NCBI GenBank assembly: GCA_017549665.1
Contig: JAFYUD010000059.1
Span: 1 to 11,750, forward strand
DNA: 11,750 bases
Origin: Clostridia bacterium
Lineage (GTDB): Bacteria > Bacillota_A > Clostridia > Oscillospirales > Acutalibacteraceae
Direction: 5' to 3'
Part shown: positions 1 through 6,492 of the stretch, piece by piece
How the letters are laid out: the number at the start of each line of letters is the position of its first letter
Position numbering within the stretch: position 1 is the stretch's first letter
The notes under the pieces: model-generated
The model's database searches: none
What the model saw: only the letters and a program-made list of their open reading frames with translations
What the model was told of the DNA's origin: nothing
Made by a program: the position numbers and the translations under genes

Positions 1-1
1 C

Positions 2-1198
2 CCTATGATGGGTACTATCGTTGATAACGGTAAGTTTAAAATGGGTAAATACAGACCATGGATACTTATAGGCACACTTTGTAACGCAGTCATTCTTGCT
101 TTACTGTTCAACAATATATTCGGATTATCCGGAGTTTCTCTTTATGTCTACATTGCGTTCATGTATATATTCTGGGGAATGACCAACACTCTTGCCGATA
201 TTCCCTATTGGTCAATGGTACCGTCATTCACAAATGACGCAAAGAAAAGAAGCCTTATTGCTACAACTGCAAGAACATTCTCAGGTCTCGGTCAGGGCAT
301 AGTTTCAATCGGCGGCCCCATTCTCATGGGACTTGTAAGTATTACTTCTGATCCCCTTACAGGTGAAAAAGTATACGACGAAAGAACATTTATGATTATG
401 TCTCTCGTATGCGCTGTAGGTCTCGTAATGTTTTCTACTATCAGTGTTGCAAGCGTCAAAGAAAAGCACAGAACTCCTTCTTCAGAAAAGCTTTCTTTCA
501 AAAAAATCTTTTCGGTTGTCAAAAACAACGATCAGCTTGTTATATTCATGTTGTTTGCAATGCTTTCAAATGCAGGATTCTACATGATTTCAGGTGTCGG
601 CGCATATTATTTCGACGTTGTTGTCGGTGACAGCAGCAAGCAGAGCAGCTTCAATACTCTCGGTGCTGTAGGTTCAATTCTCGGACTTGCAGTTATACCC
701 ATTATGATGAAATTCACTTCAAGAAGACGAACATATCAGTTTTCCCTTTCACTTGCAATTTTCGGATATATCGGAATGCTTATCTCAGCAAAAGCATTCG
801 GAAGTCTTACAGGAATGAGCATATTTTATCTCATTGCTCAGACAGGCACAGCTTCAATGTTTGTTTCCCAGACAGTATTCCTTGCAGATATTGTTGACTA
901 CGGCGAATTCAAAATGGGCTTCAGAGCTGAATCAGTGACATTTTCCATGAAAGGCTTCCTTCAGAAAATGGCATACACAATTCAGACTATCATCCTTTAT
1001 GCAGGTCTTTCAATTTCACATTATGACGGTGAGCTTCATTCAGCTAACCCTGAAGCTGCACACACAGCTATTTCAGCAATGATGCTTGTTCTTCCTATGA
1101 TTCTTATGGCATTGTCACTTATTCTTTTCTCAACAAAGTTCAAGCTTACAGACAAGAAGATGGAAGAAATCACAGCAGAGCTTTCAAAATCAAAATAA
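2..1198 (+). CDS. GPH-family sugar:cation symporter (MFS), 5' truncated by window edge
   Basis: Inner-membrane symporter of the glycoside-pentoside-hexuronide:cation family (LacS/MelB/XynB-like) that imports sugars or glycosides with a cation. The visible part opens inside the conserved loop after helix 2: the frame is open to the window edge and reads P-M-M-G-T-I-V-D-N, then KMGKYRPW, matching the family pattern D-P-x-x-G-x-x-x-D-x(n)-G-K-x-R-P-W. The first Met codons are therefore internal, and the true start lies upstream. About ten hydrophobic segments follow. The second signature, DYGEFKMGFRAES (coordinates about 895-935), is the usual loop of the C-terminal half. The C-terminus is a short charged cytosolic tail (KKMEEITAELSKSK). 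The substrate cannot be read from sequence. The GH3 glycosidase 5 kb downstream fits glycoside use but is not in the same transcript. Family call firm; substrate unknown. Confidence 0.9.
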   Translation, partial: PMMGTIVDNGKFKMGKYRPWILIGTLCNAVILALLFNNIFGLSGVSLYVYIAFMYIFWGMTNTLADIPYWSMVPSFTNDAKKRSLIATTARTFSGLGQGIVSIGGPILMGLVSITSDPLTGEKVYDERTFMIMSLVCAVGLVMFSTISVASVKEKHRTPSSEKLSFKKIFSVVKNNDQLVIFMLFAMLSNAGFYMISGVGAYYFDVVVGDSSKQSSFNTLGAVGSILGLAVIPIMMKFTSRRRTYQFSLSLAIFGYIGMLISAKAFGSLTGMSIFYLIAQTGTASMFVSQTVFLADIVDYGEFKMGFRAESVTFSMKGFLQKMAYTIQTIILYAGLSISHYDGELHSANPEAAHTAISAMMLVLPMILMALSLILFSTKFKLTDKKMEEITAELSKSK

Positions 1199-1207
1199 AC
1201 ATAAAAT

Positions 1208-1247
1208 ATCTGCATTCAGAATTCATTCCGGATGCAGATTTCTTTTA
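1208..1247 (+). terminator. Rho-independent terminator of the symporter gene
   Basis: Stem ATCTGCATTC (1208-1217) pairs with GGATGCAGAT (1230-1239) with one G-U pair. It is followed by the T-rich run TTTCTTTTAT, 10 nt after the symporter stop codon. Confidence 0.8.
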
Positions 1248-1265
1248 TATATTATAAAAAATATG

Positions 1266-1294
1266 TTGAATTATAGTTATATTTATGATATTAT
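1266..1294 (+). promoter_or_regulatory. Sigma-A-type promoter for the tRNA-editing/oxidoreductase pair
   Basis: TTGAAT (1266-1271), 17-nt spacer, TATTAT (1289-1294). It lies after a terminator and 33 nt before the next start codon. The region is AT-rich, so chance matches are possible. Confidence 0.5.
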
Positions 1295-1327
1295 TCATTT
1301 GAATATCTGAATATACAGGTGGATATT

Positions 1328-1861
1328 ATGATAAACGTTTATTCCGGCCGTCCTGAGAAGAACAGCAGATGTGAAATTGAAGAGAAAGTTTATGACACAC
1401 TTGATTATCTCGGTATCACATACGAACGTGCCGACCACGGCCCCGCAGATACAATTGAAATCTGCAGAAACACAGAAAAATATCTTGAAGCGCATGTCTG
1501 CAAAAATCTTTTTCTGACTAACAATAAACGTGATATATTCTGTTTATTACTGATGCCCGGAGATAAAAAATATGAGGCAGGAATTGTTTCAAAACAATTG
1601 AATTCCAGCAGACTTTCATTCGCAAAGGATGAAGACCTTGAAAATTTTCTCGGTCTGAAAAGAGGGTCTGTAAGCATTATGGGGCTTATAAATGACACAA
1701 AACATAATGTAACTCTTGCGATAGACGAAGAGTTACTCAGAAATGAATTTCTGTGCTGTCAGCCCTGTATCAATACATCCACTCTTAAGATCAGAACTGA
1801 AGATATATTGAATATTTTCGTCCCGCATACGGGACATGAAATAAAAATTATACAAGCATAA
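1328..1861 (+). CDS. Prolyl-tRNA editing protein, ProXp-ala/YbaK family
   Basis: Free-standing trans-editing deacylase of the YbaK/ProRS-associated INS superfamily. Family members of this type remove Ala wrongly attached to tRNA-Pro, in the cytoplasm. The single domain is 177 residues, a normal size. Visible signatures are the H-G-P-A-D segment near residue 37, the catalytic-lysine motif CKNLFL with Lys59, the KQL and SRLSFA segments, LGLKRGSVSIMGLIND, and an INTSTLKI segment equivalent to the family HPxxNTAT motif. I chose ATG 1328 over GTG 1319: AGGTGG (1317-1322) is a ribosome site 5 nt before the ATG and itself contains the GTG. Specificity for Ala-tRNA-Pro over Cys- or Ser-tRNA is inferred from overall similarity. 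The oxidoreductase gene follows 21 nt downstream, so the two are probably cotranscribed, with no obvious functional link. Confidence 0.87.
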   Translation: MINVYSGRPEKNSRCEIEEKVYDTLDYLGITYERADHGPADTIEICRNTEKYLEAHVCKNLFLTNNKRDIFCLLLMPGDKKYEAGIVSKQLNSSRLSFAKDEDLENFLGLKRGSVSIMGLINDTKHNVTLAIDEELLRNEFLCCQPCINTSTLKIRTEDILNIFVPHTGHEIKIIQA

Positions 1862-1882
1862 TCCGAAAGGAACACTTTTGCT

Positions 1883-3166
1883 ATGAATAAAAAACCTTTA
1901 ACTGCAATAATTGTCGGTGCCGGCCACAGAGCCATGATTTACGCTGACTATTCATTGGAGCATCCTGATGAACTTAAAATTGTCGGAATAGCTGAGCCTG
2001 ATGAATTCCGTGTAAACGAAGCTGTTGAAAAATACGGCATTCCTGCTGAGAATTGTTTTAAAAATTCAGATGAACTCGCAATGCACGACAAATTTGCTGA
2101 CATAATCATTAACGGAACAATGGATCAGGATCATGTCAAGACTTCCATTCCTCTTCTGAAAAAAGGTTATGATATGCTTCTTGAAAAACCTTTTGCTGTC
2201 AATAAAGAGGAAATGAAAGAGCTTGTTGATGTTGTTAACGAAAACAACAACAAGGTCATGATCTGCCATGTTCTCAGATATTCCGAGTTCTACAGATCCA
2301 TCAAAGAAATTATTGCTGCAGGAGAAATCGGTGAAATCATCAGTATACAGCTTTGTGAAGACGTAAGTTACCATCACTATGCTACTTCCTATGTCAGAGG
2401 AAAATGGTCAAACAGCAATTACAGCGGCACTTCAATGCTTCTTGCAAAATGCTGCCATGATATCGACCTTATGATGTGGATGATGGGTGATGTAAAACCT
2501 GAATTCGTTACAAGCACCGGTTCTCTTCAGTATTTCAGAAATGAAAATGCACCTGAAAATGCAGGTACAAGATGTATGGTTGACTGTCCTCATGTAGACA
2601 CATGTAATCTCTCTGCACGCAGAATCTATCTTGATTTACCCGGCAAATGGGATTTTTATGTGTGGCCCGAGCTTCATCATGCTCCTTACGATGAAAAGTA
2701 TGAATATCTTAAAAATATAAGTCCTTTCGGTAAATGTGCTTATAAATGTAATAACAATGTTGTTGACCACCAGACAGTTATGGTAAAATTCAGCAACGGT
2801 GCTACAGGTAGCCATAATCTTACCGGTGGCTGTGCTTATTCTCAGCGTATTATCAGAGTTATAGGTACAAAAGGTGAAATCAACGGTGTTTTTGAGGACC
2901 AGAAATTCACTGTATCTTATATCAACCCTCACAGTGATAGTGATCATATTGACAAGGTGTTTGATTTATCAGAGCGTTGCTCTGCTTTTGTGGGACACGG
3001 CGGTGGTGACCATGCACTTGTTGCAGACTTTGTAAAGTTTGTAAATGACGACAATCCTTCAGTATCATGCACTGCTATTGCTGATTCTGTTGCAGGACAT
3101 CTTGTTATCTTCTGTGCAGACGAATCCATGAACAACGGTGCAATGCCTGTAAAAACAGAATTCTGA
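1883..3166 (+). CDS. Gfo/Idh/MocA-family NAD(P)-dependent oxidoreductase
   Basis: Cytosolic dehydrogenase of the Gfo/Idh/MocA family, 427 residues. These enzymes oxidise or epimerise sugars, inositols or related polyols with NAD(P). The N-terminal Rossmann fold begins IIVGAGHRAMIYA (a G-x-G-x-x-A-like dinucleotide loop). The signature LLEKPFAVN holds the Glu101-Lys102-Pro103 motif whose lysine is usually catalytic. The later segment AKCCHDIDLMMWMMG supplies the conserved His-Asp active-site region. An unusual insertion carries spaced cysteines (C-x(4)-C-x(5)-C-N-L-S-A-R-R near 2575-2620, and CAYKC near 2737-2750), a pattern I recall from a Firmicute subgroup; a metal or structural role is inference. 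The ribosome site AAAGGA (1866-1871) sits 11 nt before the ATG, a rather long spacing. The substrate is unknown. The symporter upstream suggests sugar metabolism, but a terminator separates them. Confidence 0.88.
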   Translation: MNKKPLTAIIVGAGHRAMIYADYSLEHPDELKIVGIAEPDEFRVNEAVEKYGIPAENCFKNSDELAMHDKFADIIINGTMDQDHVKTSIPLLKKGYDMLLEKPFAVNKEEMKELVDVVNENNNKVMICHVLRYSEFYRSIKEIIAAGEIGEIISIQLCEDVSYHHYATSYVRGKWSNSNYSGTSMLLAKCCHDIDLMMWMMGDVKPEFVTSTGSLQYFRNENAPENAGTRCMVDCPHVDTCNLSARRIYLDLPGKWDFYVWPELHHAPYDEKYEYLKNISPFGKCAYKCNNNVVDHQTVMVKFSNGATGSHNLTGGCAYSQRIIRVIGTKGEINGVFEDQKFTVSYINPHSDSDHIDKVFDLSERCSAFVGHGGGDHALVADFVKFVNDDNPSVSCTAIADSVAGHLVIFCADESMNNGAMPVKTEF

Positions 3167-3186
3167 TCTGTAACAAAAATCATATT

Positions 3187-3244
3187 CTCCCATAGAATGA
3201 TATTGAAATTCGTAAATTTCAATTTTCTACGGGAGGATTTTTTT
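3187..3244 (+). promoter_or_regulatory. Long hairpin plus T-run overlapping the ribosome site of the Cys-rich gene
   Basis: Arms 3187-3210 and 3215-3235 fold around a CGTA loop. There are 9 apical A/T-rich pairs (3202-3210 with 3215-3223), an internal loop at 3198-3201/3224, then TAGAA/TTCTA, one A-C mismatch, and a closing CTCCC/GGGAG. The downstream GGGAG is part of the GGGAGGA ribosome site (3231-3237). Seven Ts (3238-3244) run directly into the ATG at 3245. The element therefore looks like an intrinsic terminator for the oxidoreductase operon, an attenuator, and a ribosome-site-masking hairpin at once. Which role applies cannot be told from sequence. Confidence 0.65.
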
Positions 3245-4090
3245 ATGACCGATAATCATGATATTTCATGTAAAAAAATTAAAGAAGCAGTGTGCATAGA
3301 TGCACCACGGATTTATGACTCATGTGCTGATAAAGATTGTCTTGCGGACATGAGAGTATATTTCACAGATTGCGCACAGGAAGTCATAGATAATGCGTCT
3401 GCTGTAAGATGCAGGGGCTGCGAAGTAATAAGTGTTTATTCTCAGGTAGAACGTGTACCTTTTAACAGAGGTTTCTATTCAGTAGACCTGACATTCTTTT
3501 TCTGTGTCACACTTGATGCAATAACATCACCTAACAGTCCTGCTGAAACAGTCTGCGGTCTTACAGTTTTTTCAAAGAAATGTATTCTTTACGGAAGTGA
3601 CGGAAATGTAAAGATTTTCACATCAGAAACTGCAGAAAATGATCAGGAATCACTTCTTCCTATGTCATCAAGTAACCCCAGAGCTAAAATTCAGGTTGCA
3701 GAGCCGATTTGTCTTGATGCAAAACTCTGTCGTCCCTGTGATTGCTGCAATAATATTACTGATATCTGCTGCAGCGTTCCCTGCTGCATCAGAAGACGTT
3801 TCAACGGTCAGTTCGGATGCTGTACCACAGAAAAAGCCGTAAGAGTTACAATAGGACTATTCTCAATAATTCAGCTTGAAAGAGATGTACAGATGCTCAT
3901 TCCTGCTTATGACTTCTGTATACCTGCAAAAGAATGCAGCTGTGAAACTGAAGATCCCTGCGATTCATTCAGAAAAATCAAATTTCCTGTAGGTGAATTC
4001 TTCCCTCCCAGCGAAAAGGATTGTGACAATGAAAGCATAGCATACAGTCAGCCTTCAACAAAATGCGGTTGCGGTTGTTCTGTCAAATAA
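3245..4090 (+). CDS. Cysteine-rich conserved clostridial protein of unknown function
   Basis: I do not recognise a named family. From ATG 3245 the protein has 281 residues and 29 cysteines (about 10%), no signal peptide and no clear membrane segment. The N-terminal two thirds looks like a folded beta-rich domain with scattered cysteines, beginning near VCIDAPRIYDSC. The middle (about coordinates 3700-3830) is packed with Cys pairs: LCRPCDCC, DICC, VPCC, FGCC. The C-terminus ends KCGCGCSVK. Cys clusters of this kind occur in spore-coat or exosporium proteins and in metal-binding proteins, and either is only a guess here. ATG 3245 is chosen because GGGAGGA (3231-3237) lies 7 nt upstream; the in-frame ATG at 3197 lies inside the hairpin and lacks a ribosome site. 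The gene is flanked by the hairpin at 3187-3235 and its own terminator. The downstream rubrerythrin operon has a separate promoter. Confidence 0.75.
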   Translation: MTDNHDISCKKIKEAVCIDAPRIYDSCADKDCLADMRVYFTDCAQEVIDNASAVRCRGCEVISVYSQVERVPFNRGFYSVDLTFFFCVTLDAITSPNSPAETVCGLTVFSKKCILYGSDGNVKIFTSETAENDQESLLPMSSSNPRAKIQVAEPICLDAKLCRPCDCCNNITDICCSVPCCIRRRFNGQFGCCTTEKAVRVTIGLFSIIQLERDVQMLIPAYDFCIPAKECSCETEDPCDSFRKIKFPVGEFFPPSEKDCDNESIAYSQPSTKCGCGCSVK

Positions 4091-4109
4091 ATATAAAATT
4101 TCAAATATT

Positions 4110-4142
4110 GGCCGTTTCATCAGAAACGGTCATATTTTTTTT
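4110..4142 (+). terminator. Rho-independent terminator of the Cys-rich gene
   Basis: Stem GGCCGTTTC (4110-4118), loop ATCA, GAAACGGTC (4123-4131, one G-U pair), then a run of eight Ts (4135-4142). Confidence 0.9.
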
Positions 4143-4153
4143 GAAAAAAACTA

Positions 4154-4182
4154 TTGACAAATGCAGAAATAACCAATATAAT
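4154..4182 (+). promoter_or_regulatory. Consensus sigma-A promoter of the rubrerythrin-fusion operon
   Basis: Perfect TTGACA (4154-4159), 17-nt spacer, perfect TATAAT (4177-4182). It predicts a start of transcription near 4189 and an AT-rich leader of about 70 nt before the ATG at 4258. Such a strong core promoter suggests high expression unless repressed. I could not find an exact PerR-type operator over it. Confidence 0.85.
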
Positions 4183-4257
4183 AAAATCATAACAAGAATG
4201 ATTACTATTTTTGAATTATTATTAAGTTAAATCATAATATATTACAGGAGTGATATC

Positions 4258-5430
4258 ATGAATCCAAATGCAATGTTCAACATCAGTTACGGACTGTTTG
4301 TTCTTACATCAGAAGCCGATGGTAAGAAAAACGGTTGTATTATAAATACTGCAATGCAGGTTACAGTTGCACCGAACAGAATAGCTGTGACTGTCAACAA
4401 GAGTAATTTCACCCATGACATAATTATGAAATCAGGAAAATTCAATATTTCAGTTCTTGATATCACGGCTGATTTCAATATTTTCAAGCATTTTGGTTTC
4501 CAGAGCGGTAAAGACACAGACAAAATCGGAACATATCCGAACATCAGCTACAGCGAGAATGGACTTCCCTATCTTAACAAAAATGCAAATGCATTTATTT
4601 CCGCTGATGTAGCAGAAAAAATTGACCTCATCACACACACAATGTTTATTGCAGATGTTACTGATGCAGAAGTATTGTCTTCCATGCAGTCAATGACATA
4701 TTCATATTACCATGCAAATGTAAAACCAAAGCCTCAGGAAAAATCCGAGGAATCAGGTTTCAGATGCAAAATATGCGGTTATGTATATAAAGGTGAGAAT
4801 CTTCCTGCAGATTATGTTTGCCCTATCTGCAAGCATCCTGCAGAAGACTTCGAACCGATTGAAAATAAATCAACATCAAAGGAGAATAATAACATGAACA
4901 TCAAAGGAACAAAGACAGAACAGAATCTTATGGCAGCTTTCGCAGGCGAATCACAGGCTCACACAAAATATCTTTACTACGCTTCAAAAGCTAAGAAAGA
5001 CGGCTACGTACAGATTGGCAAGCTTTTTGAAGAAACAGCAAAGAATGAAAAAGAACATGCAAAAATCTGGTTTAAGCTTCTTCATGACGGTATGCCCTCA
5101 ACAATGGCAAATCTTGCTGATGCAGCTAACGGTGAAAACTACGAGTGGACAGATATGTACGCAGGTTTTGCAAAGGAAGCAAGAGAAGAAGGCTTTGATC
5201 AGATTGCTTATCTCTTTGAAGAAGTAGGCAAAATTGAAAAAGAGCATGAAGAAAGATACAGAAAGCTCCTTGCAAATATTGAAGGCGGTATCGTATTCTC
5301 AAGAGACGGTGATAAAATCTGGCAGTGCTCAAACTGCGGTCATATCGTAGTCGGCAAGGCTGCACCCGAAGTTTGCCCCGTATGTGCACATCCTCAGGCT
5401 TATTTTGAAATCAAGGCTGATAACTATTAA
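4258..5430 (+). CDS. Flavin reductase-rubredoxin-rubrerythrin fusion protein
   Basis: Three redox modules in one 390-residue cytosolic chain. Residues about 1-160 are an FMN-binding flavin-reductase-like domain, as in clostridial high-molecular-weight rubredoxin (Hrb). Residues about 168-205 are a rubredoxin with iron ligands Cys170, Cys173, Cys188 and Cys191. Residues 213-390 are a complete rubrerythrin: a four-helix diiron domain with Glu231, the E-x-x-H motif Glu264/His267 and a second IEKEH motif, then a C-terminal rubredoxin with Cys357, Cys360, Cys373 and Cys376. The likely role is NAD(P)H-fed reduction of hydrogen peroxide, with electrons passing flavin, rubredoxin, diiron site; this is inferred from the parts. 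ATG 4258 is preceded by AGGAGTGAT at about 4247-4255. An in-frame AAAGGAG (4878-4884) and ATG (4894, Met213) sit exactly at the start of the rubrerythrin module, so a free rubrerythrin may also be made. The next gene starts 2 nt after the stop. Confidence 0.93.
   Translation: MNPNAMFNISYGLFVLTSEADGKKNGCIINTAMQVTVAPNRIAVTVNKSNFTHDIIMKSGKFNISVLDITADFNIFKHFGFQSGKDTDKIGTYPNISYSENGLPYLNKNANAFISADVAEKIDLITHTMFIADVTDAEVLSSMQSMTYSYYHANVKPKPQEKSEESGFRCKICGYVYKGENLPADYVCPICKHPAEDFEPIENKSTSKENNNMNIKGTKTEQNLMAAFAGESQAHTKYLYYASKAKKDGYVQIGKLFEETAKNEKEHAKIWFKLLHDGMPSTMANLADAANGENYEWTDMYAGFAKEAREEGFDQIAYLFEEVGKIEKEHEERYRKLLANIEGGIVFSRDGDKIWQCSNCGHIVVGKAAPEVCPVCAHPQAYFEIKADNY
4878..4896 (+). promoter_or_regulatory. 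Internal ribosome binding site and start codon inside the fusion gene
   Basis: AAAGGAG (4878-4884), 9-nt spacing, ATG (4894-4896), in frame with the fusion. The encoded [20 protein letters not shown] is the typical N-terminus of stand-alone rubrerythrins. Initiation here would give a 178-residue protein of normal rubrerythrin length. Confidence 0.6.
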
Positions 5431-5432
5431 TA

Positions 5433-5636
5433 ATGAAAATCAGACTTAACGACAATGCCGATATTGTCAGAACTGTAAAAGAAGGACTTAAACGTACAGG
5501 CGGTTACTGTCCGTGCAGACTGGAAAGAACTGATGCCACAAAATGCATGTGCAAGGAATTCAAGGAGCAGATAGCTGATCCGACTTTTGAAGGATTCTGC
5601 CATTGCCTTCTTTACTACAAAAGCCTTAATGAATAA
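5433..5636 (+). CDS. Small ferredoxin:thioredoxin reductase catalytic-chain-like Fe-S protein
   Basis: A 67-residue protein carrying the cysteine signature of the ferredoxin:thioredoxin reductase catalytic beta chain: Cys26-Pro-Cys28, Cys38-Met-Cys40 and Cys56-His-Cys58. In the family these bind a [4Fe-4S] cluster next to a redox-active disulfide and pass ferredoxin electrons to thioredoxin-like proteins. The first spacing (9 residues between CPC and CMC) is shorter than the 16 of plant enzymes, and the protein is about two thirds of their length, as in short prokaryotic homologues. The start lies 2 nt after the fusion stop codon without a convincing ribosome site, so translation is probably coupled to the upstream gene. 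Context suggests a partner in reducing the rubrerythrin system or in thiol repair under oxidative stress; this is inference. Confidence 0.82.
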   Translation: MKIRLNDNADIVRTVKEGLKRTGGYCPCRLERTDATKCMCKEFKEQIADPTFEGFCHCLLYYKSLNE

Positions 5637-5642
5637 TTCAAT

Positions 5643-5676
5643 GCGGTTGAGATATTCTCAGCCGCTTTTAATTTTT
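5643..5676 (+). terminator. Rho-independent terminator of the rubrerythrin operon
   Basis: Stem GCGGTTGAGA (5643-5652), loop TAT, TCTCAGCCGC (5656-5665, one G-U pair), then TTTTAATTTTT. Confidence 0.9.
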
Positions 5677-5702
5677 GATTGCATAAATTGAAAGTATATG
5701 AT
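5675..5702 (+). promoter_or_regulatory. Putative promoter of ung
   Basis: TTGATT (5675-5680), 16-nt spacer, TATGAT (5697-5702). It is weaker than the neighbouring promoters but sits between a terminator and the ung ribosome site, where a promoter is needed. Confidence 0.4.
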
Positions 5703-5726
5703 ATTATATTTTCAGGAGTTGATAAT

Positions 5727-6392
5727 ATGGTTAAATTTGATAACAGCTGGGATCAGATACTTGGCGGTGAATTTGAAAAAGAATATTACAGAAAGATACA
5801 TGATTTTCTTGTATCAGAATATAGAAATCCCACATATCCGATTTATCCTGACATGTACAATATTTTCAATGCAATGAAAATTACAGATTATCATAAGGTA
5901 AAAGCCGTAATTCTCGGACAGGATCCTTATCATGGACCGAATCAGGCTCACGGATTATCATTTTCCGTACAGGACGGTGTAGCGCCTCCCCCATCCCTTG
6001 TAAATATTTATAAAGAATACAATGCAGATCTGGGCTATCCTATTCCGAAAAGCGGCGATCTTACAAAATGGGCAGAAAACGGGGTGCTTCTGCTTAATAC
6101 TGTTCTTACTGTAAGAGGCGGTCAGGCTGCAAGTCACAGAGGTATCGGCTGGGAAATATTTACTGACAGAATAATTTCCTTGCTGAATGAAAGAGAAGAG
6201 CCTATAGTATTTATATTATGGGGAAGATTTGCAAGAGACAAAAAAAGTCTTATCACAAATCCTAAACACCATATTCTTGAAGCTGCACACCCGAGTCCCC
6301 TTTCCGCATACAACGGATTTTTCGGCTGCCGCCACTTTTCAAAAGCAAATGAATTACTCGGTGAAAATGCTATAAACTGGAAATTGGATTGA
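5727..6392 (+). CDS. ung: Uracil-DNA glycosylase, family 1
   Basis: Base-excision-repair enzyme that removes uracil from DNA. At 221 residues it has the normal family length. The water-activating loop [18 protein letters not shown] (coordinates about 5917-5970) holds the catalytic Asp. [11 protein letters not shown] is the Pro-rich DNA-compressing loop. [17 protein letters not shown] contains the uracil-binding Asn region. The leucine/minor-groove loop [21 protein letters not shown] contains the catalytic His. All key motifs look intact. I chose ATG 5727, not the in-frame ATG at 5679, because AGGAG (5714-5718) lies 8 nt upstream, the earlier ATG overlaps the likely promoter, and homologues begin near WDQIL. 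It is a single-gene transcript bounded by terminators on both sides. Confidence 0.97.
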   Translation: MVKFDNSWDQILGGEFEKEYYRKIHDFLVSEYRNPTYPIYPDMYNIFNAMKITDYHKVKAVILGQDPYHGPNQAHGLSFSVQDGVAPPPSLVNIYKEYNADLGYPIPKSGDLTKWAENGVLLLNTVLTVRGGQAASHRGIGWEIFTDRIISLLNEREEPIVFILWGRFARDKKSLITNPKHHILEAAHPSPLSAYNGFFGCRHFSKANELLGENAINWKLD

Positions 6393-6397
6393 TATTG

Positions 6398-6430
6398 ATA
6401 CCATCGGATTACGATGGTATTTTATTTTAT
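6398..6430 (+). terminator. Rho-independent terminator of ung
   Basis: Stem ATACCATCG (6398-6406), loop GATTA, CGATGGTAT (6412-6420), then TTTATTTTAT. It begins 6 nt after the ung stop codon. Confidence 0.87.
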
Positions 6431-6434
6431 CTTC

Positions 6435-6463
6435 TTGACTGAAAACACAATGTGGTATATAAT
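6435..6463 (+). promoter_or_regulatory. Sigma-A promoter of the GH3 glycosidase gene
   Basis: TTGACT (6435-6440), 17-nt spacer, TATAAT (6458-6463), 29 nt before the start codon. No clear operator repeat is visible around it. Confidence 0.8.
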
Positions 6464-6492
6464 CAAATCAGAAATTTTCGGATGGTGATTTT

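Noticed and set aside
3197..3244. Longer start for the Cys-rich gene at ATG 3197
   Set aside because: The ATG lies inside the hairpin, has no ribosome site, and adds residues encoded only by the inverted repeat and ribosome site.
4176..4192. PerR-like operator overlapping the -10 box of the rubrerythrin promoter
   Set aside because: TATAAT and ATCATAA half-sites are present but separated by 3 nt instead of 1 and with a mismatch; in AT-rich promoter DNA this is not convincing.
5679..5726. Longer N-terminus for ung from ATG 5679
   Set aside because: The upstream ATG overlaps the likely promoter and lacks a ribosome site; AGGAG before ATG 5727 and family length favour the shorter form.
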